The notes: generated by a model from the sequence alone, not told the origin. A stretch of DNA of 64,000 nucleotides from Corinectria fuckeliana (GCA_019137255.1 WPDH01000055.1:62001-126000), one strand, 5' to 3'; shown: positions 50,232-60,791, numbered from the stretch's first letter. A program made the numbers and translations.

Positions 50232-50795
50232 ATAATTTATTATAGCTAAATATAAGATTTATTATTATTTTAGATTAATTATCTTATAGTTAAAAACAAA
50301 AAGAATAATAAAGAAAAAACTCTATAGTAAGTTATAATAAATATATAATAATACTCTAAAAAGCTAAAAATAGAACAGAAAAAGCAGATAACTTAAGATA
50401 TAGTAATATATAAGATATTATATAAGATATAAGAAGTAAGATTATAATTATATAAAGTTATAATACTATATAAGATTATAGCTAAATATATAGAAAGTTA
50501 AGATAGAATATATAGAATTATAAACTATATACAGACTAGAAAAACCAGAAAAAAAACAGTAATAATATCTTTATAAAAAGTTAAATACTAATTAGTGTAG
50601 CCGAGTTATTATATATATATTATAGATTATATTCTCTGCTGCTTATAGTAATTTAAGTGCAAAGGCGGGAAGATTAAGAAACGCGAGGTGGAAAGATGGG
50701 GAAAGGTCACGTGGGTTGTGTGACTAGCAATCTGATGTTGTGCGAATAGCAAGACCCTAAAATTATCGATCACCAGGACGACAACAATCACCGAG

Positions 50796-53020
50796 ATGAC
50801 CGGCCCGGTCCCTTGAATCAACAAAACGACAATGTTCAGCCGAAAGACCTCGAATTCTGCCACAGACGGGAGCATGTTTTGACTTCAGATCAAGTGTCTG
50901 ACGACACAAGAATGGGGGAGCCACTCGCCCAAGTGGTGGATGTGGCGTTGGAAGGCGAAGACAGCAACTCTCTAGACTCTCTTAAGCTGTTCCCAACATC
51001 GCTTGCCGAAAATGAGCAGGTCTCGACATCTTCAAAGCCCCCCTCAGAGCGTGAGCAGAGCCCATGAAAGTTTCGCCGCTTCAAACCATCTCACGGAAAG
51101 TCACTCTTCGGTATCTGAACCACCGAGTCACTGCAATACGGCGCCTTCATCAGTGGACTTGGCGCGGCAGATCGGCCTGGCAAGGGTTCGGATTGAAATC
51201 CTCTCCATGTGCCAAGATTCTTCCCGACGCGGGTCATACGACGAAGTCACTGATGGCTCAGGGGAAGATTTTGAGGGCACAGAGAGTGTGATTGATGGAG
51301 ATGACACCATAGGAGGTCAGCCAAGAAGCCGGAACCAATCTTGCCGCCTGTCGGATAATTTTTCGTCACAATCAGGAAGAAGCAATGCCAACTCGCCCAA
51401 CGGTTAAAGGGAGGGCCAAGGCTCGGGACGTGGGAGCAACGACAACGACCCTTGCAGCCAAAAGCGCCCAGCTTCAAGCAAAAAGAAGCAGCTGCTACGA
51501 TTTTCTTGTCCTTGCCAAGCCCTTGAGCACTCACAGTGCTGTTTCAGACAAGGGCCGCGCAATCCCGAGGAGGGATGCGCTGGAATTTATCGGTTGAAGT
51601 TCTCACAAAGTACTGTGACTTGTGTCACCCCGCCACTAACATGTGTGGACAGACTGCACTTGAATCGCAGGCATATGCTTTCGTATCACTGCGATCGCTG
51701 CTGAGTCTCTTTCGAATCGAAACACAAACTCGCCAGTCATGGAAAGCAGCAGGATTTCTGCAAACCGAGAGAGATGCCTGTCACAGAGCGATTCATGAGT
51801 GCTGAACACGAGGCTGAGCCTGAGAGGATTTCTTGCTCTGGTTCCGAGGAGGAAACCTGGTGGACTCTGTTTCAACTACTTATTCCAGGAATGCAGTACC
51901 GTGACTTGGGGTCACTGAAATCTGAGTATTGGCCAGGTGAGTTGACAGTATGTCACATCCTTCGAAAGTTTAGCTGATTTGTGTGCAGATTACATCCACT
52001 TCGATTCATTCATAGTTTCAGCGATAAATATCTCGAATGCGTCATTTCAACTAGGAGTGGCACAGCACCCCAGCCTACAAGTTTTGACTCCAACCGGGTA
52101 AGTGATTGACAAAAAAAGCAATGCATTGAATCTTGTCTGCGATACTTTTTCTCGGAAGCTAACATGTGAGATCCGAGTCTTTAGATCAAGGCTCTTCGGG
52201 CACTCCTTCAGCAATGAACCCGGGGTTTTCTCCTTATCTTCACCATCATCGCATACCTTTAATGTGCCTCTCCTTCAATTACCTGGTTACCGAAGATCTC
52301 TAAATCCTCAATGTCCGCAGATCGACGCAATATTCGAAAGTGTATTTAATGCTTCAGCAACCTCTATCTCCGACCGTCCACAGATTATGATTTTTCCAGT
52401 TTACGCCCCCCCACGACGACAACCCAACAGTCACAAGACGCATCTGACTGAACACAACTGCGGCGAAGCCTCAAGAGACTCAGGGATCGGAACACCTTGG
52501 AGGAATCCGAAAACAGTGAGCTGCGAGAGAAGACTAGCTGCGCGCGAGCAGATCTTGGCCACATGGTCGCAGTCCTAGACGATTTATTCGCCTTCGAGAA
52601 CCTACCTAGCCACGTGTATGATGGACCTTCTGAGCTGTCAGATATTCTAGTCTCGGTCAAAAGCAGACTGCGCTGATGCATGAGAACTTACGCGCTGATC
52701 ATCGAACGAGGTGAGGGTTGATGATTCACTTTCAAACTGGACTGAGAGATCAGGCTTTGTGAAAGATCAACCACTGTAGACTTGTACAGCTACAAACCCC
52801 CGTTACCGACTTACATATCGAGGCTGAAGAAGATCGGGCAGTCATATTGCAAGACCTAATTGAAAGAACGACATCCCCATTTCAGAAGACTCCTTGTTCA
52901 ATTGGCCCGAGAACAGCAGTAGCCTACGTGCAGTTACTGAAGAAGGAACAAGGCCATTTGCTTCGGGACAAAGGCGTGTTCTGTCCATCTCGTCGGTGCA
53001 AGAAGGGTGAAGGAGTCTAG
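50796..53020 (+). pseudogene. RIP-broken fungal C2H2 zinc-finger protein gene
   Basis: Exons can be followed, but the frame is broken. The N-terminal part (about 50813-51060) reads DLEFCHRREHVLT, and after a frame change near 51060 continues in another frame to a TAA at 51405. That frame goes on with GSNDNDPCSQKRPASSKKK and RFSCPC. Removing a 54-nt intron (GTTCTC...CTAAC...GACAG, 51610-51663) joins YRLK to LHLNRRHMLSYHCDRC, and a TGA at 51702-51704 then stands where homologues have Trp. CDRC with the His 12 residues later forms a C2H2 finger. SEEETWW and a second intron (GTGAGT...GTGCAG, from about 51937) follow, then less certain exons with SRDSGIGT (about 52475) and a C-terminal stretch ending at TAG 53018. 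Both stops are the C-to-T/G-to-A changes RIP makes. Family members are probable nucleic-acid binders of unknown role. Confidence 0.65.
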
Positions 53021-53063
53021 TTGGCAGTTCAGCAAACGGACGGATCGGCTGGGACTTTGCGAG

Positions 53064-53075
53064 CATTATAAGAAG
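53064..53075 (+). promoter_or_regulatory. Conserved TATA-like promoter block of the first 255-aa paralogue
   Basis: CATTATAAGAAG lies 185 bp before the ATG at 53249. The same 12-mer lies 189 bp before the ATG of the paralogue at 57012, and matching bases continue just after it (CAA.CAC.TGCCACAAT.AG). The duplication therefore included the promoter, and this block has been kept. Confidence 0.6.
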
Positions 53076-53248
53076 TCAAACACTTGCCACAATAAGCTTT
53101 CTATTTCCATGAGATTGTTCATATCAATTCCGACGCGGTTCTCTCCCAAAATATCTTCAAGCTTCGCGAACACGGCCGTTTGCGCCTACTATCCTACCAT
53201 TCATTTCCAACAAATCATTTATAAACCTGGGATTCTGATGTCGTCGCA

Positions 53249-54067
53249 ATGTCGTTTTCGGATCCATCGGCATTCAGCTTCGTTCTAGAAGACATCCAGA
53301 ATCGGGCTTATCATCCTTCTCTGCATCAATTTCTCGAGGTCTGGGTTAAGGAAGTTCACGTTGAGTTTCTTCAACAGGGTGGGAAAAAACCGCATGTTCT
53401 TTTCCGCCTCCTCACGCACACCCACGTTGACGCCATAAACAGATATGGCGTAGAAAAATGTCTCTTGGGATGCTTAGTTTCCATGGAATACTTTGGCGGC
53501 GCGGAAAACACGGGAGAGTTTCTGCTCAGGCTCACAGAATATGACAACCACTCGTATGCGGCGGGCGCTGGTTTCCGATTTCCTTTGTTGAACAACCTCC
53601 GGGTTGGCGAATTCATCTCTATCCTCCAAGGGGCTCATCCAGCAACCCCGCCCGAACACCGATCCGATTTGACGCACTTCCGCTTTGTTGTAGTGAGCTC
53701 TAGAAGTGTAGATGGATGCCGGGATATCGTGTAAGTACCTGAAACTCTAGCCCATCGGATTAGCGCTAAAACGATCTACAGCAGCCAGTGGATGATTCGG
53801 CTCCACGCCATGGGCTTTGTTGGGTGGACTGCCGATCACGTAACAGTTCCAAAGATTTCCTTTGAAAGGCCCCATAGTTCCTTGAACTTCCACGACCTAA
53901 TTGGCTGCAACTACAAGCCGACGGATTACCATGACAAGAAATCGAAACGAATCGTTACAGTCTCGTCTCTTCCGTTGTATCGAGGAATCTTTCCTGATTC
54001 TCGAGTGAAGCGTATCGAAAAGTATGGTGCGGCCCAGCTGCCTTATAAGCCTCGGAAGCATCAGTGA
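53249..54067 (+). CDS. Orphan-family protein, 255 aa, two exons (paralogue 1)
   Basis: Exons are 53249-53730 and 53782-54067 with a 51-nt intron (GTAAGT...CTACAG). The product is full-length homologous to the 255-aa product of the gene at 57012, with the same length, intron position and phase. Shared blocks include EVHVEFLQ.GGKKPHV, GAGFRF, SILQG, QWMIRLH..GFV.WT, LNF..LIG.NYKPT and, near the end, SRLPL.RG.F.D.RV. There is no signal peptide, membrane segment or catalytic signature, so it is probably a soluble intracellular protein of unknown function. An ATG 11 bases upstream (53238) opens a short out-of-frame reading frame overlapping the start, which could lower translation; the paralogue lacks it. 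The frame is intact although both neighbours are broken genes. Confidence 0.85.
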
Positions 54068-54861
54068 AATCGAGGCAGTTGGAGGCCGTGTCGCATGGAA
54101 GTCCTCCATAAGGCAGTGTCTACTTGATCAGGGGTATTTGGCGTGGCCCAGTGTTGTCTGAGGGCTTGGCTGCTTCAGGGGCGAGAGCCTCCGCGAGACG
54201 ACGGACGAAGACACTCCGATGATGCGATGGAGAAGCGACGTCGGCGTCGAGGTCAGCGTCGCCACGTGTCGCGGCCGTTCCTTAAGCGGCGTCATCGAGG
54301 GGAATTGGCCAAGAGACATGAGCGATAATGCCGACGATGTTGACGCTGCCGAGGGCGAGGGCAAGCCTGGAGTGCGGGGCGGGACGGTGGGCGACGGGAG
54401 GCGACGCTGATTGCTCTTGAGATATTCAAATTGCCCTTTTCAAGATTCTTGATCCGGATACTAGCTTTTAATTAAGGTGGAGGATTTAAATCAAGGCATT
54501 AGGGAATTAGGGAATCAGGACATAAATCTAAGGCAATTATAATAGTCACTCTAAGCTACTCAGAATCGCTGGTTTGGCCTGGAGGTAGCATGTGTTTCTT
54601 GAGGCTAGAAAGAAGTCTACCATTGGTTGAGCACTTGAAAGACGACAACATTGATTAGTGTCCGGTATTCGTTCGCTTCGTAATTACGAGAGGACTCTTA
54701 GAACGGGCCGGAAATATCAAGTACCAGGTTCTGATTAGGACCTATTTTCTAGAGCTCCTTCCGCAATCTTTGCCAAGTCCATTTCGCAGTCCTGCTCAGT
54801 AGTAGACCTAGGTCAACGGTTTTTCCGTGGATTTGGCGCATCGATTGGGAGACCTATGGCT
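54068..54861. other. Intergenic region
   Basis: At 54120-54415 a GC-rich, Arg/Asp-biased patch is open in several frames on both strands without any recognisable domain. From 54420 on the DNA is AT-richer and has no frame of note. The 3' ends of the flanking converging genes lie here. Confidence 0.5.
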
Positions 54862-55822
54862 TCAAGTCAGTTCACTGCGAGTAGCACAATGATGCAATGG
54901 GTCAAGAAAAGCCGCACCAAGTGTTGGAGTGCTCATGACCAGTAAAGTGCAGACGGTTCTCATGACTTCAAGGTTCTCTTCCGGCAGTTTGAGATTTTCT
55001 TTCAGTGAGCAAGGGTAGTGCCGCTGGATCATGGCGTAAGTCATGAAGCTGAGAGGCAGGAAGTTGGCTTGCTCAAAGTCGATGAAGTAGAGATCTCCTT
55101 CATCGGTGAACATGAAATTCCCCTCGTAGAGGTCTGAGAGGACAAAGTGCAACTCCCTTTCGAAGTTCAATGTGGGTGCTTCTTTGCTGAACCAAGTCGC
55201 AATCTATCGAGTGTTTAGTTTCGACTCGGCAACGACAAGGTGGGCTGCGTTGACTCTCGCATACCTTGTTCATGTGTTTTTCCAACAGATCCACTGTTTG
55301 GTACTCAATTGTGGACTGATAATCTTTGAAAAGCGGATGTCGAATGAGACCACCTCCGTATGGCCCTGGAGACGCATCTTGAGGAACTTGAAAGGATAGA
55401 AAGAGCTACAGGGCGCGCTCGATTTTCCCGAGATAGACATATTCCTCAGTCCTGACAGCCTCCCAGTTCTCGTCCATCAGAGTCCGAAGGGTCTTCCCAG
55501 GAACATACTCCATGAGAATAAGTGTCCAGCTTGTCAAGTCAACAGAACGGTACACTTTGGGGATGTTGATGCCCGCGCGGTCACTCGGAGGTATTTTCTG
55601 CAAGGTTTCATACGCCCATATTTGAGTACGTGCTTCTGCGTCTCTGCCCTTGTCTCTATTGCCCCCGAATTTAATGAATATGAGGGGTTTCTCAGGAGGA
55701 TATACGAAGCCGCTGATTGAGTATCCTCGAGAGTCGCAAGGAGGTATGTCCCGTGATAACTCAATCAGCCTGTCCACAGACAGACTATCGGCAACTTGCT
55801 GGGGGGATAGTGTCGCACCCAT
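54862..55822 (-). pseudogene. Aminoglycoside-phosphotransferase-like (kinase-fold) gene with one in-frame TAG
   Basis: Exons are 55822-55265 and 55203-54862, with a 61-nt intron (GTATGC...CTAAAC...CGATAG). The 300 codons resemble the fungal phosphotransferase-like kinase family. The N-terminal lobe reads SVDRLIELSRDIPPCDSRGY and IFIKFGG, the hinge reads LILMEYVPGKTL, and the catalytic region reads LSDLYEGNF (D210, N215) followed by DLYFIDFEQA (D228). Codon 139 (55408-55406) is TAG where the frame continues LFLSFQVPQDA; CAG (Gln) to TAG is the preferred RIP change. The truncated product would lack the catalytic half, so I call it a pseudogene, although stop-codon readthrough or a sequencing error cannot be excluded. 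It lies between the two 255-aa paralogues and is antisense to them. Confidence 0.75.
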
Positions 55823-56822
55823 TTCCAACGGAAGGAAGACCTCGTGCGCGAAATAGAGAGTTTTGATGCCATAGACGCGCAAAATAATGGAAAAGGGTGA
55901 GTGAAGGCCAGAAAATGACAAAGATGTTGAATCGGGAGTATGCAGTGGAACTATGCTTAGCTCAGCGTAGACCCCGTGACAGGCACCAGTAAGCGTGTGT
56001 GCCTAAGCGCCGTGAGTCAGATCCCGTTACTTCGTAATCTACCAGTTTCAAGTTTGCCATCTCACATAGTGAAAGCGCCCACAGCAGATCGCGTCATAGC
56101 TACAGGTCGCAAGACGGCGAACCGAAAAAAGCGGCGAGCCAAATATACTTTGACATACCTTCTCGCATCTTCGCTCCCTTCCACCCATGTTATCTATGAA
56201 GTAACTGCTTACGCGCTGTCTGTCCGTACCGGCTCCCCTCTAGGTTTGTACTCACACTCAGTTCTCGCGCAATCGAGCTGGTTGTCAGCCGGCCGAGATC
56301 CTGTAATCAGGCCATGCCGTCATGATAAACGCCGTTCGCCAGGCTGCAAGGTAAGCTGGGCTGAGCTCCAACTTACAGTACGCAGTTGTTGGTTGCGAGT
56401 AACCAATCATCTCTCTGACAACATGGGTACGTTTCAGTCATTAGGCGCCGAGAACCGTGATGATCTGAACACATCTTGTGTTGGTTCTCAACATGCCTAA
56501 GAATAGAGAAATCGCCGGAGCAGGCTAATTTGAGCAGATTTCAAGGCTTGTGCCTCGGCACACTTGAGATTCAGCGCTTAAGGGTGGTCACTGGTAGGCG
56601 CTGTAGGCGGCCAGAACCGGGCCGTTTTCCACATTTCTAATTTCAGGCATGTTGGCCCTAATGAAAAGAGTTGGGAGCGGCACGGATGCATGCAACAATA
56701 ATCGGAGTATGCTATTGGCCCTGATGTCGAAGCAAGAATGTTGGTCGGCGGTTACCAGTGCTGGTACTGAGTGACGCCCATCATGCAATACCTACTAGGT
56801 AAGGACATGTAATTGAGCGATG
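55823..56822. other. Intergenic region between divergent genes
   Basis: One kilobase between the broken kinase-like gene (-) and the second 255-aa paralogue (+). A 174-codon open stretch at 55976-56500 has no domain and unconvincing composition. Promoters of both neighbours should lie here. Confidence 0.5.
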
Positions 56823-56834
56823 CATTATAAGAAG
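56823..56834 (+). promoter_or_regulatory. Conserved TATA-like promoter block of the second 255-aa paralogue
   Basis: CATTATAAGAAG lies 189 bp before the ATG at 57012 and is identical to the block upstream of the first paralogue. The ATG overlapping it (56820) is in frame with the gene, but the block's conservation as promoter shows that it is not the start. Confidence 0.6.
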
Positions 56835-57011
56835 CCAACCACCTGCCACAATGAGTTTTTCCCTTTGAATCAACTTGTTCAGCTCAATCGCAACCTTCTT
56901 CTTGTTGAGTCATCTCCAAATACAACTGCTTACAATCATACGACCCACCCTTCAATCGTTCATCAACACAAATTCTTTCTAAATCTCGAATCCTCATATC
57001 ACCTATTGCAG

Positions 57012-57849
57012 ATGTCAGTGTCGGATCCACCATCGTTCAAATTCGATCTGGAGGATGTTGGTAATCGCCTTTACTATCCTGTTCTGAACGCATTCTTGGA
57101 ATACTTTGCTTCTGAGGTCCATGTTGAATTTCTTCAACATGGTGGGAAAAAGCCGCATGTTGCCCTTCGCATCCGCATCCGTGACCACATCGACTCCGAG
57201 AACCGATATGGACAGCGAGTAAGGCTCCAAGGATGCTTGATCTCAATGGAGTACATCGGTGGCGACCTGGACGCAGGGGAGCTTATGATCAAGCTCTTGA
57301 GCTACGATAGTTCATCCTATTCGGCAGGCGCTGGGTTCCGGTTTACTCCTTTGAAATGGCTCCGGATCCGCGAAGTGATTTCCATCCTCCAGGGAACCTA
57401 CAACAGACTTCCGCCAGAACATGAATCCGACTTGACGCTGTACCAATTTGTTCTGGCAGATCCTATAACCGGTAGTGTAGATAGATGCCGCAATATTGTG
57501 TAAGTAAACTCTAGGCTGGCCCTAGCATGGAAATTCAAGTTACAAGAACAACGTTAAGAAGACTCGCAGCACCCAATGGATGATTAGGCTACACACTATA
57601 GGCTTTGTCTCATGGACTGCTAATGCCCAGTCAGTTCCTGGGATCGTCCTTGATAAGGACGTCATTTCGTTGAACTTCCAGCACCTGATTGGCAACAACT
57701 ATAAACCCACGAGCCGGAATAACCATCGCGGTGAGGTTATTGTTAAAGTTTCGCGCCTCCCCTTAGACCGAGGAGTTTTCCTTGATCCTCGAGTGAGCCG
57801 TGTCGAACAATACGGAGGGGCTCTGTTGCCTTATAACCCATTGCGTTGA
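57012..57849 (+). CDS. Orphan-family protein, 255 aa, two exons (paralogue 2)
   Basis: Exons are 57012-57499 and 57570-57849 with a 70-nt intron (GTAAGT...CTCGCAG). Splicing gives ...RCRNIV-TQWMIRLHTIGFV, exactly parallel to paralogue 1. The ATG at 57012 begins MSVSDPPSFKFDLED, matching MSFSDPSAFSFVLED of the paralogue, and follows TTGCAG. The protein has no visible signal, membrane segment or known motif; conserved Gly, Phe and Tyr blocks suggest a compact beta-rich fold, which is a guess. The two copies are substantially diverged, so the duplication is not recent, yet promoter and gene structure are kept. Function unknown. Confidence 0.87.
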
Positions 57850-57921
57850 GCCTATCATCACTTGGAACGAGGGAACGTTAGGACGAGGGAATGTGATGGC
57901 TTTGGATAATATTTAAGAAAG

Positions 57922-57952
57922 GGTCATGCTACTCGGGCTGTAACATATGTCT
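57922..57952. repeat. Solo terminus of the MITE-like family
   Basis: GGTCATGCTACTCGGGCTGTA resembles the terminal repeat of the element at 18694, and the following CATATGTCT also occurs at the same place in the element at 60792. No partner inverted repeat was found nearby, so this is probably a truncated copy. Confidence 0.4.
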
Positions 57953-58256
57953 TCCGGCTGTAGGCTTATTCTTCTTTACCATTCCATTCGTTCTAGCACA
58001 GAACTATTAAAATGTTCTACAGTGAAAAGAAGCCATGCAATCACAGCGCTATTTACGTTGGCAATTCCGCCACAGAAACACAGCATCTCTTGTGCACCAA
58101 TACCTACATGAACCGAGCCGAAACTCGCATCACCGTAGCCAAGAAGGGCCTGGAATATTAAGTTGGCACGCCCAGCTTGAAGGCAAACACCCTCTTAATA
58201 AACAACCGCCCGGCTCAATTACCCGTCATCATGCAAATTGATTTTCAGGGACCCAA

Positions 58257-59183
58257 TCACGCAGGAGACACCGGGCTCCGACAGTCAGAGTCGAAGAAGA
58301 TGCCCATATCGTAATTGTAGAGAGAGGTACTCGAATATCCTTCAAACATTATTTGCCAAGCCCCGCTAGCCGAACTTATGCTTGATGCGAACCGGTCGTA
58401 AGTTCGGGACCCCGACGAATCCGTCCCTGTTCCCGAGCATTTGAGGAGCGAGCCGGACGTGTACTCGCCGGACGGGATCGAGCAGAGCACGGCGCCGTTT
58501 GTGACGGGAGCCGCGGCGAAGCGCACCACGCGTAGGGCTTGGTTGGCGTACGGCGACGGCAGGTAGACCTGCTTCCCGGGATCCGTGTTGTTGAGCGTCA
58601 ACGCGCCGGTGAGGAGATCCAGGTTGTAGAGGTTGTAGACTGTGTTGGACGGGGCTTGAAGGATCTGGTTGCTCATCGTGGTGCCACCGGCGACGTGATA
58701 GCCGTAGTTGATTTTATCCTCCGAGATGGCCTTGATACAGAAGCCGGTGACAGTGGTGGTGGGCTCGGGACTAGCAGTTGTTGTTGTCGTCGTCGTCGTC
58801 GATTCGAGAGCAGTGGTAGTGGTGGTAATTTCTGGTTCGAGAGAAGTGGTAGTCGTCGTGTCGGCCCCGGATTCAGAGGTGGCCGTAGTGGGCCCAGCTT
58901 CGGAGGATGTAGTGACCGTCGTTGACCCAGCTTCGGAGGTTGTAGCGACTGTTGCGGTGGACTCAGCTTCGGAGACTGTAGAGACCGTCGTGGTAGACTC
59001 CTCGAGGGCAGAGCTAGTCGTTGTCTCAGTCTCTGTACTGACCGCGGCCGAAGCCGAGGAGGCTGAGGAGGCAGACTCAGAGCTCACAGTGGTGATGCTG
59101 GCGGTCTCGGAGGAACTAGGACGGCAAGGGCCTGCGTAGGCCAAGGCTGCAAGAGCCGACAGAGCTAGGAGCGAGACGCGCAT
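58257..59183 (-). CDS. Secreted Ser/Thr-rich (mucin-like) glycoprotein, 308 aa
   Basis: A single exon from ATG 59183, which gives a clear signal peptide (MRVSLLALSALAALAYA, cleavage before GPC). Residues about 20-150 are almost entirely Ser, Thr, Glu and Ala, a likely heavily O-glycosylated stalk. The C-terminal domain (about 155-300) is globular. It begins GFCIKAISEDKINYGYHVAG, has four Cys in GFC, VLC, LKC and DSDC, and an NNT glycosylation site. There is no GPI-anchor-like hydrophobic tail, so it is probably released or wall-bound. The architecture is common in fungal cell-surface proteins and in candidate effectors. The domain family is not recognised with certainty. An earlier in-frame ATG (59210) would bury the signal peptide and is less likely. 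Confidence 0.85.
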   Translation of the reverse strand: MRVSLLALSALAALAYAGPCRPSSSETASITTVSSESASSASSASAAVSTETETTTSSALEESTTTVSTVSEAESTATVATTSEAGSTTVTTSSEAGPTTATSESGADTTTTTSLEPEITTTTTALESTTTTTTTTASPEPTTTVTGFCIKAISEDKINYGYHVAGGTTMSNQILQAPSNTVYNLYNLDLLTGALTLNNTDPGKQVYLPSPYANQALRVVRFAAAPVTNGAVLCSIPSGEYTSGSLLKCSGTGTDSSGSRTYDRFASSISSASGAWQIMFEGYSSTSLYNYDMGIFFDSDCRSPVSPA

Positions 59184-60791
59184 GGTGCAGACTGGCCAGT
59201 GAATAGGCAAATATTAACAATTAATGGACAACTGGAACGAAGGAAGAACAAGCAAAGCGGAACGAGTGTCGATGGGCCAGCAAAACCCGAGCCTTGAGAC
59301 GAAGGAGTGTGAAAGGAAGGAGGGCAGGCAGTCAGTCACTAAAGGCCTTTTCAACAGTCATGGATGAGCAAGGGACCCATGCAACCTAGGGCCATCTCCT
59401 TTGTTTGTTATCCTCTTTGGGCCAGCTGCGTGGCCTTGGCAGCCCGTGCCGCTCTCCCCGGTCCCCATTTTTTGTTTTCTCGAGATACCCGAGAGATGCT
59501 AAATAGTTGGATGCATGCTACCTTTCGCAAGACGAAGAGGATCATCTATAGCAGCCAGGAACTTTTGCTTCTCTTGTCTGAAAGACTTCGATGGCTTTCA
59601 CGCAGCGGAAGCACTGTTTGGTTTTAAATAATGCGTCCTTCCGAGTGTTGGGTCGTAGATATTTTTTATCTTCTCGCGCTCGTGCGGCGTTGGAGACTAT
59701 CGATTTTATATGGGGAACCCGGTCCGAATTCAGAACGCTGAAAGACGCGGCGTGCGCGGCGTCTAACTGTAACAGAGCTGGTCGTTTTCCACTACCGCTA
59801 TTAAAAGCGAGCTAATATTTAACCATGCTAATTTTGTTTAGGCGGCTCTTACGGCGGCAGCGAAGTACGGGCAAAAAGACCAGACTTGCTGTCAATTCTC
59901 TAGCTATATATTAGCTGCATCGAGATACTTTATTTCTAGCATGACCTATCAGATAATAGGCTACTACTTAAGTCAGCCATTGCTCGGAACCTTTCAATCA
60001 TAAACTCGCCGGACCGTTCATGCTACGGCTTTGGATGCGGGGGGAGGCACTTGTCAGCCCAACCGCTGTAGATGGCTTGGATCAGGGTTGCTACTTGCCT
60101 CCCACGTTGACTAAGATGTCCACGTGCTTGTCACCGTAAGCCTCGGAAGCTTTCCTGAGCTCTTCTCATAGACAGAGTATGATACCTACTCTGTGTCTCC
60201 GGAGCGATGTAAGGGAGTATGGGAGAGAGGAAAGCTGGGTTTAGGAACATTAGACAACCATGGCTAACAACTGGCTGCTAGACCTTGTCAGCTACTTTAA
60301 AAGGATCATCGTGAGACAGCCAATCGTTTTAGTGAATTTGGCGTCATCCGACCTGTCCTCCTTCAAGATGAGGCAGGCTTCCGGCCTCAAATTTTTTTTT
60401 GCTTTTAGAAAAAAAGGGGGTTAGCAATTTTAGACCGAGTCTCATGCCAGAAGTGGGAAAAGTGTTGTGGAGGAAGAATGTTCGTATCTGGATGAAGGCC
60501 ACGCTCTTCAGTTGCCGCCTGACCAGGAGTTGGCGGTGTCAACTCGGCAGCAACGTCACGAGAAGGTTCGCTTCGAGATGGCAAGTCCGGATCTTGTTCG
60601 GCGGTGTTGTGGTATGTGCAATGAAGCGCGACAGATAGGTGGAAGTGAGGTGGGAAGATCATGTTTATGTGAGAATAAATGCGGGGAGTTGTTAGGAGCT
60701 TTGCGCCCTTACTACATAGTATTCATCCAACAACCAACACCAAAAGTGAGGCTTCAGCCAATAGGCCTTCGCGCTGACCATATAAAAACAT
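59184..60791. other. Intergenic region
   Basis: No gene is supported in 1.6 kb. The part next to 59183 is the promoter of the secreted-protein gene. A GGCTCTTACGGCG 13-mer at 59844-59856 is shared with 39017-39029 at the edge of the AT-rich block. A T run and an A run lie at about 60392-60415. Confidence 0.5.

Larger units (their letters stand above)
39105..50632. other. AT-rich, RIP-saturated repeat block (11.5 kb)
   Basis: Outside one island at about 43.1-45.0 kb, the sequence consists almost wholly of A/T with TA steps; C and G survive mainly in CT, AC, AG, GT, CC and GG contexts. CA, TG and CG dinucleotides are nearly absent over kilobases. That is the end state expected of RIP, which converts CpA to TpA on both strands of duplicated DNA. 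No frame of useful length survives. The edges are abrupt: at about 39105 the sequence leaves GC-rich DNA and at about 50632 normal composition returns. Such blocks are usually heterochromatin made of dead transposons; a centromeric core is possible but cannot be judged from 11 kb. Confidence 0.85.

Noticed and set aside
39105..50632. Whole AT-rich block as a centromere
   Set aside because: Only composition supports it. The block is short for the regional centromeres of filamentous fungi, and RIP-mutated transposon islands look the same.
54143..54410. Arg-rich or Asp/Gly-rich small gene at the GC-rich patch after the first paralogue
   Set aside because: Several frames on both strands are open here, none has a recognisable motif, and there is no reason to choose one.
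56820..57011. In-frame N-terminal extension of the second 255-aa paralogue
   Set aside because: The upstream ATG overlaps a promoter block conserved with the first paralogue, and similarity to the paralogue protein begins at 57012.
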